NCBI RefSeq assembly: GCF_041345015.1
Contig: NZ_CP166769.1
Coordinates: 62,001-126,000, forward strand
Source of the DNA: Bartonella sp. DGB1
GTDB lineage: Bacteria > Pseudomonadota > Alphaproteobacteria > Rhizobiales > Rhizobiaceae
DNA length: 64,000 bases
Reading direction: 5' to 3'
A model generated the notes under the pieces. It ran no database searches, was not told where the DNA came from, and worked only from the letters and a program-made list of their open reading frames with translations. Below, in pieces: positions 54,710-63,776 of this stretch; positions within the stretch are counted from its first letter, which is position 1, and each line of letters opens with the position of its first letter. The position numbers and the translations under genes were made by a program.

Positions 54710-54725
54710 ATATTAACTCCTCAGA

Positions 54726-55811
54726 CTAATTTAGTAAAAATTGATTAGCTAGAATACGAATTTTAAAAGCTTGTAAATTATCTTTACTAAGTTGTTGGGT
54801 TTTTTCTGACAATTGTTTCCATAGTGTTACTAAAGTATCGTAATTTTGTTGAAACACTAAGTGTGATAGCTGTGATAAAATTTTTGCATCAGAGAATTGT
54901 TGTTCTGTTGGTTTAGCTTTAATAGTAACTAAGTTTTTTAAAACTGAAATCACTTTATTGTTTGAAGTACTTATATCTTCAGTTACTATTTGTGGTTGAC
55001 TTATTTCATTAGCTAACTCAATAAACTTTTGTGATATTTGTGGTAAAGTCGGTAGCCCTACTTTAGCATAAGGTAGTAATGAGTTGTATAAGTCCTGATC
55101 AATATTTAAAGAATCAGAGAATAATTCTGTAAAAGGTCTAGATGTTTTTAGACGTTCCTTAAATTTACTTTGATTAGATTCAATTATATCTGTTGAATGG
55201 TTAGTTGGATTATCATTAGAAAGATTTTCATTCACTTTAATTAAATAATTGTCGAATTGTTCCTTTAAGGTAGAAATTTCTTGATGTAGATTTGCATTTT
55301 CTGACTTAAGTTGAGTTACTATAGCTTCAGGGAGAGAATTTTGTTTAATGAAATTTACTTCATCTTGTAAGGTTAAAAGTTTAGATGTTAATTCTTTTCC
55401 TTCAGCTAAAATATTGTAGTAGCTGTTAGTAAGTTGCTCTATTTTTTGTTGATTGGTAAGTAATTCTGTTTTTAATAAAGTTACTTCTTCTAAGATATTA
55501 TTATTAACCGTCTTAGAATTTTGGCTGAAATATATTTTAAAGGAGGCTAGTATAAGGAGGGCTATGAGTAAGATGATTATAGGATAAAATATTTTTTTAG
55601 AGAATTTTCGTCCGGGTTTCTCTGTGTTAAGCTTTTCTTTTAAGTTATCCTCTGACAATATTTCTTCTACATCTGGTTTATTTATTAAGATTCCTTCGAT
55701 AGAAGAGTTGATTTCTTCATTTGAATCTGCATCTTTTTCAATCGCTTTTTGGGTTATAGTTTTAGGTTCTTGGTTTTTTTTAGAATATTTCATTCGTTTC
55801 CCGGTTGCCAT
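54726..55811 (-). CDS. Mitofilin/Mic60-like inner-membrane protein
   Basis: A 361-residue protein with one membrane helix (about 73-91) after a basic polar N-terminus, then a long coiled coil (about 100-200; NNILEEVTLLKTELLTNQQK and on) and a C-terminal domain resembling mitofilin (COG4223), including the segment FTELFSDSLNID and PYAKVGLPTLPQISQKF. Alphaproteobacterial homologues are the bacterial relatives of mitochondrial Mic60, which shapes cristae. Location beside hemD and the HemY-like gene is the typical context. Confidence 0.82.
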   Translation of the reverse strand: MATGKRMKYSKKNQEPKTITQKAIEKDADSNEEINSSIEGILINKPDVEEILSEDNLKEKLNTEKPGRKFSKKIFYPIIILLIALLILASFKIYFSQNSKTVNNNILEEVTLLKTELLTNQQKIEQLTNSYYNILAEGKELTSKLLTLQDEVNFIKQNSLPEAIVTQLKSENANLHQEISTLKEQFDNYLIKVNENLSNDNPTNHSTDIIESNQSKFKERLKTSRPFTELFSDSLNIDQDLYNSLLPYAKVGLPTLPQISQKFIELANEISQPQIVTEDISTSNNKVISVLKNLVTIKAKPTEQQFSDAKILSQLSHLVFQQNYDTLVTLWKQLSEKTQQLSKDNLQAFKIRILANQFLLN

Positions 55812-55863
55812 TTTCGCCTCTTCTTAGCAGTTCAAGCATTCATATATATAAAAGCTTATTATA

Positions 55864-56556
55864 TTATAGATTATATTGTAAACATAAAAAAAGTTGCTCT
55901 TGTGTTGGTATTGTAGGAAAAAAACTATTTTTTTGTAGCTTCTTAGGTAAATTATTATAAATACGTTCTGATAAGCAAAAGAATTTAGTTTTATTATTAA
56001 TATATGGGGTTAATTGTAAATATCCTTCAGTAGCCATTAGAGAATAAAATAATATTGCATCCATAATAGGTAAATTGCAATTTTTAACTTTATTAGCAAT
56101 GGAGTCATATGTTTCTATTAAGATAATATGTGTTTTATTTAATTTTGACAAGAATTTATCAAATCTTATCTTACCAGCTAAATATAAAACCTGGTTTTTT
56201 TTATCAATTATTTTATTAATTTTATTTACCATCTCTAAGCTAGTTAAAGAAGTAGAAATTTTGTCAAATCCTAGTGTTTCAGCTTGTTCTGCAGTTTTAT
56301 CGCCAACAACAAATATTCTTTTTTTTTGTAATAATTTAATATCTGCTTTTTTTAAGCTTTTTAGAGCAAAAGGACTAGTTGCTATTATAATAAAATCATT
56401 AATTAAAGAGGGTAGCTGATAGTCGATAGGGATTAATTTAGTTAAAGGATGACAAAATACATTATATCCTAACTCCGTTAATATTGTCATAGTTGAATGA
56501 CACATTATTTCAGGGCGAGTGATTAAGACATTTTTAGTTGTTTTGCCAAGTCTCAA
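55864..56556 (-). CDS. hemD: Uroporphyrinogen-III synthase
   Basis: Closes and inverts the tetrapyrrole ring to make uroporphyrinogen III. HemD is poorly conserved, but the 230-residue length, the NVLITRPE start (residues 9-16), FIIIATSPFALKSLKKADI, FVVGDKTAEQAETLGF (about 82-97) and the position next to hemC support the call. It overlaps hemC by 23 bases, so translation is likely coupled. Confidence 0.85.
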   Translation of the reverse strand: MRLGKTTKNVLITRPEIMCHSTMTILTELGYNVFCHPLTKLIPIDYQLPSLINDFIIIATSPFALKSLKKADIKLLQKKRIFVVGDKTAEQAETLGFDKISTSLTSLEMVNKINKIIDKKNQVLYLAGKIRFDKFLSKLNKTHIILIETYDSIANKVKNCNLPIMDAILFYSLMATEGYLQLTPYINNKTKFFCLSERIYNNLPKKLQKNSFFPTIPTQEQLFLCLQYNL

Positions 56557-57469
56557 AGAAATTTTCTCCTACTTGATTTCTTAAATTATTAGCAGCACTT
56601 TTACCAATGAGTATTGCATCGTTGACATTTCCTGTGACATAAGTGGAATATTTATAATTACCATCAGGTGATAAAAGTATGCCCATGAAGGATAATTCAT
56701 TGTTATAGATAGTAGATAAAGCTGCAATTGCTGTGCGGCAAGAGCCACCTAAATGTTTGGTGAAAGCTCTTTCAGCCATAATTTCATATGTTGTAGTTAT
56801 ATCAGCTATCGCTTCTAATAGGGTTAATGTCTCTTTATCATTAATTCTTGTCTGTACGGCAATAACTCCTTGTGCTGGAGCTGGAGGAAAATAATGATCG
56901 TCCATTATTTCTGTAGCTAGGTTAGCTATATTTAGCCGTATTAAACCTGCATATGCTAAGAAAGTCGCATCTATTTGTTGATTATTTAATTTTTGCAAAC
57001 GAGTGTGTACATTACCTCTTAAGGTGACAACATTTAAATCAGGTCGGTAATGTTTAATTAAAGCACGTCTTCTTGCTGAAGAAGTACCAACAATAGCACC
57101 ATACGGCAAATTAGTAAATTTGTTAGTTTTATTACTAATAAAAGCATCGGATCTATTTTCTCTTTTAAGGAATATTTTACAACTTAAATCAATAGGATCA
57201 AAAGGAGGAAGATCTTTACATGAGTGCACAGCCATATCTATTTGTTGATCTCTTAATGCTTGCTCTATCTCTTCTGTGAATAAACCCTTACCACCTATTT
57301 CTGTTAAAGGTTGGTCAGTTAAACGATCTCCTTTAGTAGACATAGCTATTATTTCTACCATATCATTAGGTAAATTATGTATCTTGCAGATTTTTTGTTT
57401 TACTATTTCTGCTTGGATCAAAGCTAATGGACTTGCTCTGGTTCCAATTTTTAATTTTTTTTTGTTCAT
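56534..57469 (-). CDS. hemC: Hydroxymethylbilane synthase (porphobilinogen deaminase)
   Basis: Polymerises four porphobilinogens. The 311-residue protein has IGTRASPLALIQAEIVK near 8-24, DMAVHSCKDLPP near 79-90, GTSSARRRALIKHYRPDL near 128-145, and the cofactor-binding cysteine in LGGSCRTAIA. Length is normal. It heads the hemC-hemD-Mic60-HemY block and is divergent from tsaD. Confidence 0.96.
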   Translation of the reverse strand: MNKKKLKIGTRASPLALIQAEIVKQKICKIHNLPNDMVEIIAMSTKGDRLTDQPLTEIGGKGLFTEEIEQALRDQQIDMAVHSCKDLPPFDPIDLSCKIFLKRENRSDAFISNKTNKFTNLPYGAIVGTSSARRRALIKHYRPDLNVVTLRGNVHTRLQKLNNQQIDATFLAYAGLIRLNIANLATEIMDDHYFPPAPAQGVIAVQTRINDKETLTLLEAIADITTTYEIMAERAFTKHLGGSCRTAIAALSTIYNNELSFMGILLSPDGNYKYSTYVTGNVNDAILIGKSAANNLRNQVGENFFETWQNN

Positions 57470-57573
57470 AAAGATTGCTCTATAATATAATAATCGATTA
57501 TAAGATAAGAAAATTAAATTACTCTTAACTCAATTAAGTTACAATAGATAATAAGAAAAATTGAGGTTATTTT

Positions 57574-58653
57574 ATGCATATTTTGGGAATTGAAACTAGT
57601 TGCGATGAAACAGCTGTAGCAATTATAGAATATAATGATAAAACTTCAGGAAAAATATTAGCAAATATAATTTATAGTCAAATTAAGATTCATGCGCCCT
57701 ATGGAGGAGTTGTTCCTGAAATTGCTGCTAGGGCTCATTTACCTGTGTTAGATAATATGATTAAAGATGCTTTATCTGAAGCTAATTTACAGTTAGAACA
57801 AATTGACGCTTTTGCTGCTACAGCGGGCCCCGGTCTCGTTGGTGGACTAATTGTAGGACTTATGACCGCGAAATCTTTAAGTTTAGCTTGTAATAAACCA
57901 TTCATTGCGGTTAATCATCTGGAAGGACACGCCTTAACTGCAACTTTAACAAATAAAGTAGATTTTCCTTATTTGTTATTGTTAGTATCAGGTGGACATA
58001 CGCAATCTTTGATTATTAATTCTTTAGGTGATTATCAAAGATTAGGTACAACTATTGACGATGCTTTAGGTGAAGCTTTCGACAAAACTGCTAAATTATT
58101 GGGATTAGAATATCCTGGTGGTGTAGCTATTGAACAAATGGCTAAAAATGGAGATCCTACCCGTTTTGATTTTCCTAAACCATTATGGGGCGAGAAAAGA
58201 TTAGATTTTTCTTTTTCAGGCTTAAAAACCGCTGTAAGACGACAGATAGAGCAATTGCAACCTTTAAGTCAAAAAGATATTGCCGATATTTGTGCTTCTT
58301 TCCAACAGGTAATAGTAGAAATTTTAAATGAACGTTGTTTATTGTCATTTAAAGAGTTTCAACACCAATACCCTAATCTTGCATCATATAATTTTGTAAT
58401 ATCTGGTGGTGTAGCTTCCAATCAAGTTATTAGAGATTCCTTAAAAATATTAGCTAATAAATATAATTTTAATTTTATTGTACCTGAACCAAAGTTATGT
58501 ACAGATAATGCTGTCATGATAGCTTGGACGGCGGCACAATATTTTGCAAATAATATTACTCACTCTCTAGATTTTGCGCCAAAATCACGATGGCCTTTAG
58601 ATCAAAAATCAAGACCTATAATTGGATTCGGGAGAAAAGGTGCAAAAGCATGA
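57574..58653 (+). CDS. tsaD: tRNA N6-adenosine threonylcarbamoyltransferase
   Basis: Transfers the threonylcarbamoyl group to A37 of ANN-decoding tRNAs with TsaB and TsaE. The 359-residue protein has [15 protein letters not shown] near 3-17, the metal-binding NHLEGH motif near 112-117, [23 protein letters not shown], and [10 protein letters not shown] near 283-292. Length is normal. It shares the stop/start ATGA with gpsA. A target in this window is not identified. Confidence 0.96.
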   Translation: MHILGIETSCDETAVAIIEYNDKTSGKILANIIYSQIKIHAPYGGVVPEIAARAHLPVLDNMIKDALSEANLQLEQIDAFAATAGPGLVGGLIVGLMTAKSLSLACNKPFIAVNHLEGHALTATLTNKVDFPYLLLLVSGGHTQSLIINSLGDYQRLGTTIDDALGEAFDKTAKLLGLEYPGGVAIEQMAKNGDPTRFDFPKPLWGEKRLDFSFSGLKTAVRRQIEQLQPLSQKDIADICASFQQVIVEILNERCLLSFKEFQHQYPNLASYNFVISGGVASNQVIRDSLKILANKYNFNFIVPEPKLCTDNAVMIAWTAAQYFANNITHSLDFAPKSRWPLDQKSRPIIGFGRKGAKA

Positions 58654-59636
58654 GAATAGTTAAAAAAATTGCCGTATTAGGTGGCGGAGCTTGGGGAACA
58701 GCTATCGCTGCTAGACAGTCTATCATTGGACATGAGGTAACTTTATATGCCAGAAATAAAAAAATTCTAACAGAAATTAATCAACAACATAAAAATTCTG
58801 TTTATTTACCGGATTGTATTCTACCTTCTAGTTTGAAAGCCGGTGATGATTTGGAGCAAATTGTACAAAATAAGGATTGTTTATTATTAGTGATACCTGC
58901 TCAAGAAATGGTAAATTTTCTAACTAAAATAAAGACCTTTATACCTTGTAATACACCATTAGTAATTTGCTCTAAAGGTATTGATCAAGAGAGCGGTCGA
59001 AGTATGTCACAAATCGTTAAAGATATTTTACCGAATCAAGTTTTTGCGATTTTGTCAGGTCCTTCATTTGCGTGTGATGTGGTGCAAAATGTTCCAGTAG
59101 CTGTAACTATAGCTGCTGATTCGCTAACATTAGCCGAAAATTTAGCAAAAATATTATCAGGGGCTTATTTTAGAGTATATTCTAGTGATGATGTTCGCGG
59201 TGTAGAATTAGGGGGGGCATTAAAAAATATTTTAGCAATAGCTACGGGTATGATAATGGGGTATAATTTAGGATTAAGTGCTCAAGCAGCTTTGATTACT
59301 AGAGGCTTTATTGAGTTACGTAGAATAGGTGTCTGTTTAGGAGGACGTAAGGAGACATTTATGGGTTTATCTGGATTAGGGGATTTAATTTTAACTTGCT
59401 CATCTGCTCAATCAAGAAATTATTTATATGGTGTTGCTTTAGCTAGAGATTGTGATTTAAAACAGCTAAAATTAGCAGAAGGTGTAGCGACTGCTAAAAT
59501 TGCTGCTACAATCTGTGAGGAAAAAAATATAGATGCTCCAATCACAAAAACGGTTGCAAAATTATTAGAAAATGAAATAAATATTAAACAAGCGGTAGCA
59601 TTATTGCTTGACCGTCCATTGAAAAGGGAAGATTAA
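58650..59636 (+). CDS. gpsA: Glycerol-3-phosphate dehydrogenase (NAD(P)+)
   Basis: Reduces dihydroxyacetone phosphate to sn-glycerol 3-phosphate for phospholipid synthesis, feeding the plsC pathway. The 328-residue protein has the Rossmann loop [14 protein letters not shown] near 9-22, [12 protein letters not shown], and the catalytic lysine in [15 protein letters not shown]. The ATG at 58650 overlaps the tsaD stop (ATGA) and gives the family N-terminus; a longer in-frame start at 58590 would lie wholly inside tsaD. GGAG precedes it. Confidence 0.95.
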   Translation: MRIVKKIAVLGGGAWGTAIAARQSIIGHEVTLYARNKKILTEINQQHKNSVYLPDCILPSSLKAGDDLEQIVQNKDCLLLVIPAQEMVNFLTKIKTFIPCNTPLVICSKGIDQESGRSMSQIVKDILPNQVFAILSGPSFACDVVQNVPVAVTIAADSLTLAENLAKILSGAYFRVYSSDDVRGVELGGALKNILAIATGMIMGYNLGLSAQAALITRGFIELRRIGVCLGGRKETFMGLSGLGDLILTCSSAQSRNYLYGVALARDCDLKQLKLAEGVATAKIAATICEEKNIDAPITKTVAKLLENEINIKQAVALLLDRPLKRED

Positions 59637-59920
59637 TGTTATTCACGGTTATTGCTTATGATAAAATCAATCATTTAGAGAAACGTAACGAATTAAGATC
59701 AAAACATTTAGAATTTTTAGAGTCTTGTGGAGAAAAGTTAAAATTAGCCGGACCATTTTTAGATGATGAAGGTCAACCCATTGGCTCCTTATTAATTTAT
59801 GAAGTTGAAAATAGAGCAGAATTAGAACAATTAATAAAAATGGATCCTTATACTGAAGCTAATTTATTTGAAAAAATAATTATAAATCCATGGCGTTTAA
59901 CTAAGAATAATTTAAATTAA
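59636..59920 (+). CDS. YciI family protein
   Basis: A 94-residue single-domain protein of the YciI/dimeric alpha-beta barrel family. Seen are RSKHLEFLESC with the conserved histidine near residue 23, KLAGPFLDDEGQPIGSLLIY near 36-55, and DPYTEANLFEKI. The family includes enzyme-like or binding proteins of unknown role. It starts on the last base of gpsA, in the conserved tsaD-gpsA-yciI-EVE order of alphaproteobacteria. Confidence 0.9.
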   Translation: MLFTVIAYDKINHLEKRNELRSKHLEFLESCGEKLKLAGPFLDDEGQPIGSLLIYEVENRAELEQLIKMDPYTEANLFEKIIINPWRLTKNNLN

Positions 59921-59921
59921 T

Positions 59922-60350
59922 ATGGCTTATTGGTTAGTAAAATCTGAACCGGATGTCTGGTCTTGGCAACAACAAAAAGCAAAAGGTAAAACTGGCGAAG
60001 CTTGGAGTGGAGTACGTAACTACACGGCTCGTAATTATATGCGGTTAATGCAATTGGGTGAAAAAGTATTTTTTTATCATTCTAATATTGGTAAAGAAAT
60101 AGTTGGTATAGCTGAAGTTTCTGCTATTGCTAAACAAGATCCAACTACAGATGATAAAAGGTGGGAGTGTGTGGAGTTAATAGCCTATATGGATTTACCT
60201 AGAGCTGTTACCCTAAAAGAAATTAAATCAGATGGGCGTTTTGCTAATATGGCTCTGGTTAAACATACACGTTTATCTGTACAACCGGTAACTGAGCAAG
60301 AATGGCGAGATATATGTAATTTAGCAGGATTAACTGATATTATAATTTAA
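59922..60350 (+). CDS. EVE domain protein (thymocyte nuclear protein 1-like)
   Basis: A 142-residue EVE (PUA-like) protein resembling bacterial homologues of THYN1. The sequence begins MAYWLVKSEPDVWSW and has WSGVRNYTARNYMR near 28-41, KVFFYHSN, GIAEVSAIAK and KHTRLSVQPVT, all hallmarks of the family. It follows the YciI gene by one base, in the usual alphaproteobacterial cluster. Its ligand is probably a modified nucleobase or RNA, by family. It is a different subtype from the EVE protein at 33700. Confidence 0.92.
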   Translation: MAYWLVKSEPDVWSWQQQKAKGKTGEAWSGVRNYTARNYMRLMQLGEKVFFYHSNIGKEIVGIAEVSAIAKQDPTTDDKRWECVELIAYMDLPRAVTLKEIKSDGRFANMALVKHTRLSVQPVTEQEWRDICNLAGLTDIII

Positions 60351-60373
60351 GATTATATCGGTTAGCTAATAAT

Positions 60374-61084
60374 TTACCCTTGGATAGGAAATAAATATTT
60401 AGGAGAGGTTTTCCTAATAAATTTACTTTTTTCTGTTATAGGCTGTAATAAGCTTTTTTCTGCTTCTATTATTAATACGCCGCCAAAAATAGGTAGAAAA
60501 TATTTTATCTTAGTTAGCCAACTTTCTGGTAACCACGGATAATTAAACATTTTATATAAAGATTCTTTAATTTTTATAGAAGAAAAATTATTATCATATA
60601 ATAATTTTTTTATTTGATTAAAACTATAAGGTCGACCATTTCCAAATGGTGTTTCTTCTCTATTAATCCAGTAACTTAGTCGATGCGGGACAATAATAAT
60701 TACTCTTGCAGAAGGTTTTAAGATGCGCCAAATTTCTTGTAATAGTTTATTTTCATCATTAGCCGTTTCGAGCATATGTATTAATAGCACATAATCAACA
60801 GTTTCATCATTTAAAGGTAATTTTGTTTCGTCAACTAACATAGTGCAATTTTTATAAGCCGTTGGCCAAGTCTCAGCGCCTTGATAAGCAGGCATTAGGG
60901 GGATAATAATTTTTCCTAATTTAGTTAAATCATTTAAATAAGGAGGAGTATAACCTAATCCTATGATAACATCATTTTTGTGAGGTGGATAACTATCTTT
61001 AATAACTTTTTGTAATATTTTAATAGTTTTTTGGCCTAACGCTGATTGATAAAATTGTCGTAGGGAACGAATATCATAATACAT
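60374..61084 (-). CDS. Class I SAM-dependent methyltransferase
   Basis: A 236-residue Methyltransf_11-like protein. The SAM loop is degenerate (IIGLGYTPPYL near 42-52); the acidic strand 4 region is VDYVLLIHMLE near 100-110, followed by ILKPSARVIIIVPH near 127-140 and FGNGRPYS. This type is common near gloB or rnhA in alphaproteobacteria. Substrate unknown. The gene is convergent with the EVE gene, with 23 bases between. Confidence 0.8.
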   Translation of the reverse strand: MYYDIRSLRQFYQSALGQKTIKILQKVIKDSYPPHKNDVIIGLGYTPPYLNDLTKLGKIIIPLMPAYQGAETWPTAYKNCTMLVDETKLPLNDETVDYVLLIHMLETANDENKLLQEIWRILKPSARVIIIVPHRLSYWINREETPFGNGRPYSFNQIKKLLYDNNFSSIKIKESLYKMFNYPWLPESWLTKIKYFLPIFGGVLIIEAEKSLLQPITEKSKFIRKTSPKYLFPIQG

Positions 61085-61266
61085 AATTAATCTTTACTTT
61101 ATTATACGACCTAATATAAAATTATATATTTAATATAGTTATATAATTAATGATTGTCATCTGTTTTTTAAAAAAGAGTGATAATAGTTACTATATTTTA
61201 TCTCTTGTATAATATATGGAATAATTATATAATGTAGGTATCTGTAAATTTATTTGGGAGAATAAG

Positions 61267-61827
61267 ATGAAAGAGAATTCCTTAGCAAACCCAGGCCCGC
61301 TAGGTCTAGCAGCTTTTGGTATGACAACAGTGTTACTTAACCTGCATAATGCAGGTTTTTTGCCTTTGACGATGACGGTGTTAGCAATGGGGCTTTGTTA
61401 TGGAGGATTAGCGCAAATAGTTGCGGGAATTATCTCTTACAAACGTAATGAAGTGTTTCCTGCTACTGCTTTTACTTCTTATGGCTTTTTTTGGTTAACT
61501 CTAGTTATAATTTGGTATTTCCCCGCTAATGAAAAAGTAGGAGCTGCTAGTTTATCTGCTATGTCAGCTTATTTATTTATATGGGGTTTATTTACCTTAT
61601 TTTTATTCATAGGTACTAGAGGTGCAAATTTTGTATTACGTTTTATATTTGCAACTTTAACTATATTATTCTTCTTATTAGCTTTAGGTGATTATTTACA
61701 TAGTCCATTTATAGGCAAGATTGCTGGATATGAGGGTCTTGTTTGTGGAGCTAGTGCTATTTATTTGGCTATGGCTGAGCTACTTAATGAAAAATTGGGT
61801 AGAGTGGTTTTACCAATAGGAGACTAA
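61267..61827 (+). CDS. Acetate uptake transporter (SatP/GPR1-FUN34-YaaH family)
   Basis: A 186-residue membrane protein with six helices. The family signature NPGPLGLAAFGMTTVLLNLH is at residues 8-27, and AQIVAGIISYKRNEVFPATA near 50-69 fits the second conserved loop. SatP proteins import acetate or succinate with protons. Ribosome-binding site GGGAGAA. It is followed by a bidirectional terminator shared with the etf genes. Confidence 0.92.
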   Translation: MKENSLANPGPLGLAAFGMTTVLLNLHNAGFLPLTMTVLAMGLCYGGLAQIVAGIISYKRNEVFPATAFTSYGFFWLTLVIIWYFPANEKVGAASLSAMSAYLFIWGLFTLFLFIGTRGANFVLRFIFATLTILFFLLALGDYLHSPFIGKIAGYEGLVCGASAIYLAMAELLNEKLGRVVLPIGD

Positions 61828-61858
61828 GACTTTAAACCAATAATTATATTATAACTAT

Positions 61859-61888
61859 AAATTAGCTTAATTATTATTAAGCTAATTT
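61859..61888. terminator. Bidirectional terminator between the acetate carrier gene and etfA
   Basis: A 13-bp perfect stem (AAATTAGCTTAAT with ATTAAGCTAATTT) and four-base loop, with T-rich flanks in both directions. The etfA stop codon (61877-61879) lies in the right arm. The stem is AT-rich, so termination strength is uncertain. Confidence 0.65.
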
Positions 61889-62821
61889 ATTTTGTAATTT
61901 TGGCAATATCTCGAATAGATCTCCTACTAATCCACAATCAGCATATTCAAATATAGGAGCATCTTTATCTTTATTAATGGCTACAATTATTTGAGCATCA
62001 CAGATACCGGCAATATGCTGGATAGCACCAGAAATACCAACCGCTATATATAAAGTTGGTGCAACTATTTTACCAGTTTGACCTATTTGCCATTCATTTG
62101 GAGCATATCCAAGGTCTACTGCGGCTCTAGAGGCGCCAATTGCGGCGTTGAGCTTTACTGCTAATGGTTGTAGTAACTTGGTGAAATTTTCTTTACTTTC
62201 TAAACCTCTACCGCCAGAGATAATAATATCAGCACTTTGTAAATCTATATCTTTATTATGAGAAGTTTCATTAGCTATGAATTTAGATAGATAATTATTA
62301 GTCTCAAATTTTATTTCTTTAATTGGTGTCGTATGGTTAGCAATTTGTTGCATTTTGTCAAAGGTTGTAGCACGTATTGTTAAAATTTTAAGGTTATTTA
62401 GTGATTTTATTGTTTCTATTATATTTCCGGCATAACTTGGTCGTTGAAAGGTATCTTTATCTAAAATAGCTATTACGTCAGAGATTTGTGCTACATCAAA
62501 TTTTGCTGCTACACGGGGAAAAGCAAATTTTGCATAACTTACCGTAGGAGATATTAAATATTTATAGTTATTTTCTTGTATTAAAGTCACTAATAAATCA
62601 GATAAATCTTCTGCCATTATATTAGCAAATGATTCATTGTCTACCGTTAATATTTGATTGATATGCGGGTATAGACGTGCTTCTGCAACTATATCTAGAA
62701 TTTGATGACCAACTATTAATAAGTCAATTTTATTAGATAATTTTGTAGCTGCTGTAAGTGAAGCTAATGTTTGGTTAGATAATTTGTTATTTTGGTGGTG
62801 AGCTAAGAGTAAAAGAGACAT
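61877..62821 (-). CDS. etfA: Electron transfer flavoprotein subunit alpha
   Basis: FAD-binding subunit that carries electrons from acyl-CoA and other dehydrogenases to ETF-ubiquinone oxidoreductase. The 314-residue protein has an N-terminal alpha/beta domain and the C-terminal FAD domain: SGGRGLESKENF near 206-217, GASRAAVDLGYAPNEWQIGQ near 234-253, and the signature IAVGISGAIQHIAG near 263-276. It follows etfB by nine bases; both are transcribed together. Confidence 0.95.
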   Translation of the reverse strand: MSLLLLAHHQNNKLSNQTLASLTAATKLSNKIDLLIVGHQILDIVAEARLYPHINQILTVDNESFANIMAEDLSDLLVTLIQENNYKYLISPTVSYAKFAFPRVAAKFDVAQISDVIAILDKDTFQRPSYAGNIIETIKSLNNLKILTIRATTFDKMQQIANHTTPIKEIKFETNNYLSKFIANETSHNKDIDLQSADIIISGGRGLESKENFTKLLQPLAVKLNAAIGASRAAVDLGYAPNEWQIGQTGKIVAPTLYIAVGISGAIQHIAGICDAQIIVAINKDKDAPIFEYADCGLVGDLFEILPKLQNKLA

Positions 62822-62830
62822 AAAAAAACC

Positions 62831-63604
62831 TTAAATACCTAATGTTATATCACGTTGCTTTATAAAATCTAATAATTCATCAATATCATTAACCATGGTA
62901 GCAGCTCCTCTTTTAGGGGGGGCATTAACAGCAATTATGTGATAATTTGGAGTGTGCTTAATTTGCATATCATCTAGGTTAATAGTTGTTATAGGTTGTT
63001 TTTTTGCTTTCATTATTTGCATTAGAGAGATAAATCTAGGTTGATTTAGACGTAAATCAACTGTGATAACGCACGGCAAATTTATAGCTATTTCTTGCTG
63101 TCCATTATCCACTTCCATTTTAACATTTACTTGAGAGCCATCTATTTTTATGTCACTAGCTTGGCAGGCTTGTGCAATATCCAGTAGAGCGGCTAACATT
63201 TGTCCTGTTTGATTAGCGTCATCATCAATAGCTTGTTTTCCCATTAATATTAGATCAGCTTGCTCTTCTTCTACTATTTTTTTAAGTATCTTTGCTATTA
63301 ATAGGGGTTCAGTTTGTTGTTCGGTCAATATATGGATAGCTCTATCAGCGCCCATTGCTAAAGCATTACGTAGTATATCTGTATTTTTTTCTCCTCCGAT
63401 AGATACAGCTATAAGCTCTCTAGTTAAGCCTTGTTCCTTTAGGCGAATTGCTTCTTCTAAGGCTATTTCATCAAAAGGATTGATAGACATTTTAACATGT
63501 TCTATATCTAAGCTTTGTCCATCATCTTTAATTAGAACTTTTATATTTGGGTCTACTACTCTTTTAATAGGAACAATAACTTTTAAAGATTGTGCAACAG
63601 ACAT
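62831..63604 (-). CDS. etfB: Electron transfer flavoprotein subunit beta
   Basis: Partner of EtfA that binds AMP. The 257-residue protein has SLKVIVPIKRVVDPNIK near 5-21, MSINPFDEIALEEAIRLKE near 39-57, LILMGKQAIDDDANQTGQM near 115-133, and the family signature region VNVKMEVDNGQQEIAINLP. It is the first gene of the etfBA pair. Presence of ETF suggests some fatty-acid, amino-acid or glutarate oxidation remains. Confidence 0.95.
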   Translation of the reverse strand: MSVAQSLKVIVPIKRVVDPNIKVLIKDDGQSLDIEHVKMSINPFDEIALEEAIRLKEQGLTRELIAVSIGGEKNTDILRNALAMGADRAIHILTEQQTEPLLIAKILKKIVEEEQADLILMGKQAIDDDANQTGQMLAALLDIAQACQASDIKIDGSQVNVKMEVDNGQQEIAINLPCVITVDLRLNQPRFISLMQIMKAKKQPITTINLDDMQIKHTPNYHIIAVNAPPKRGAATMVNDIDELLDFIKQRDITLGI

Positions 63605-63776
63605 TTTTTACCTTTCAGAAAAGATATTTTATATTTAAACTGCTATAATTTGGTAAAAGTTTCGAGATTAATTTATTTTATTATAGTATGTTTGCTACTA
63701 AATTACTTTAGAAACACATAGAAATTTAAAAAAATATGTGTATAATAACTGATTTTAAATTAACTTACTAAGTAAG

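Noticed and set aside
58590-58649. Longer start for gpsA
   Set aside because: It would lie entirely within tsaD; the ATG at 58650 has a ribosome-binding site and the family N-terminus.
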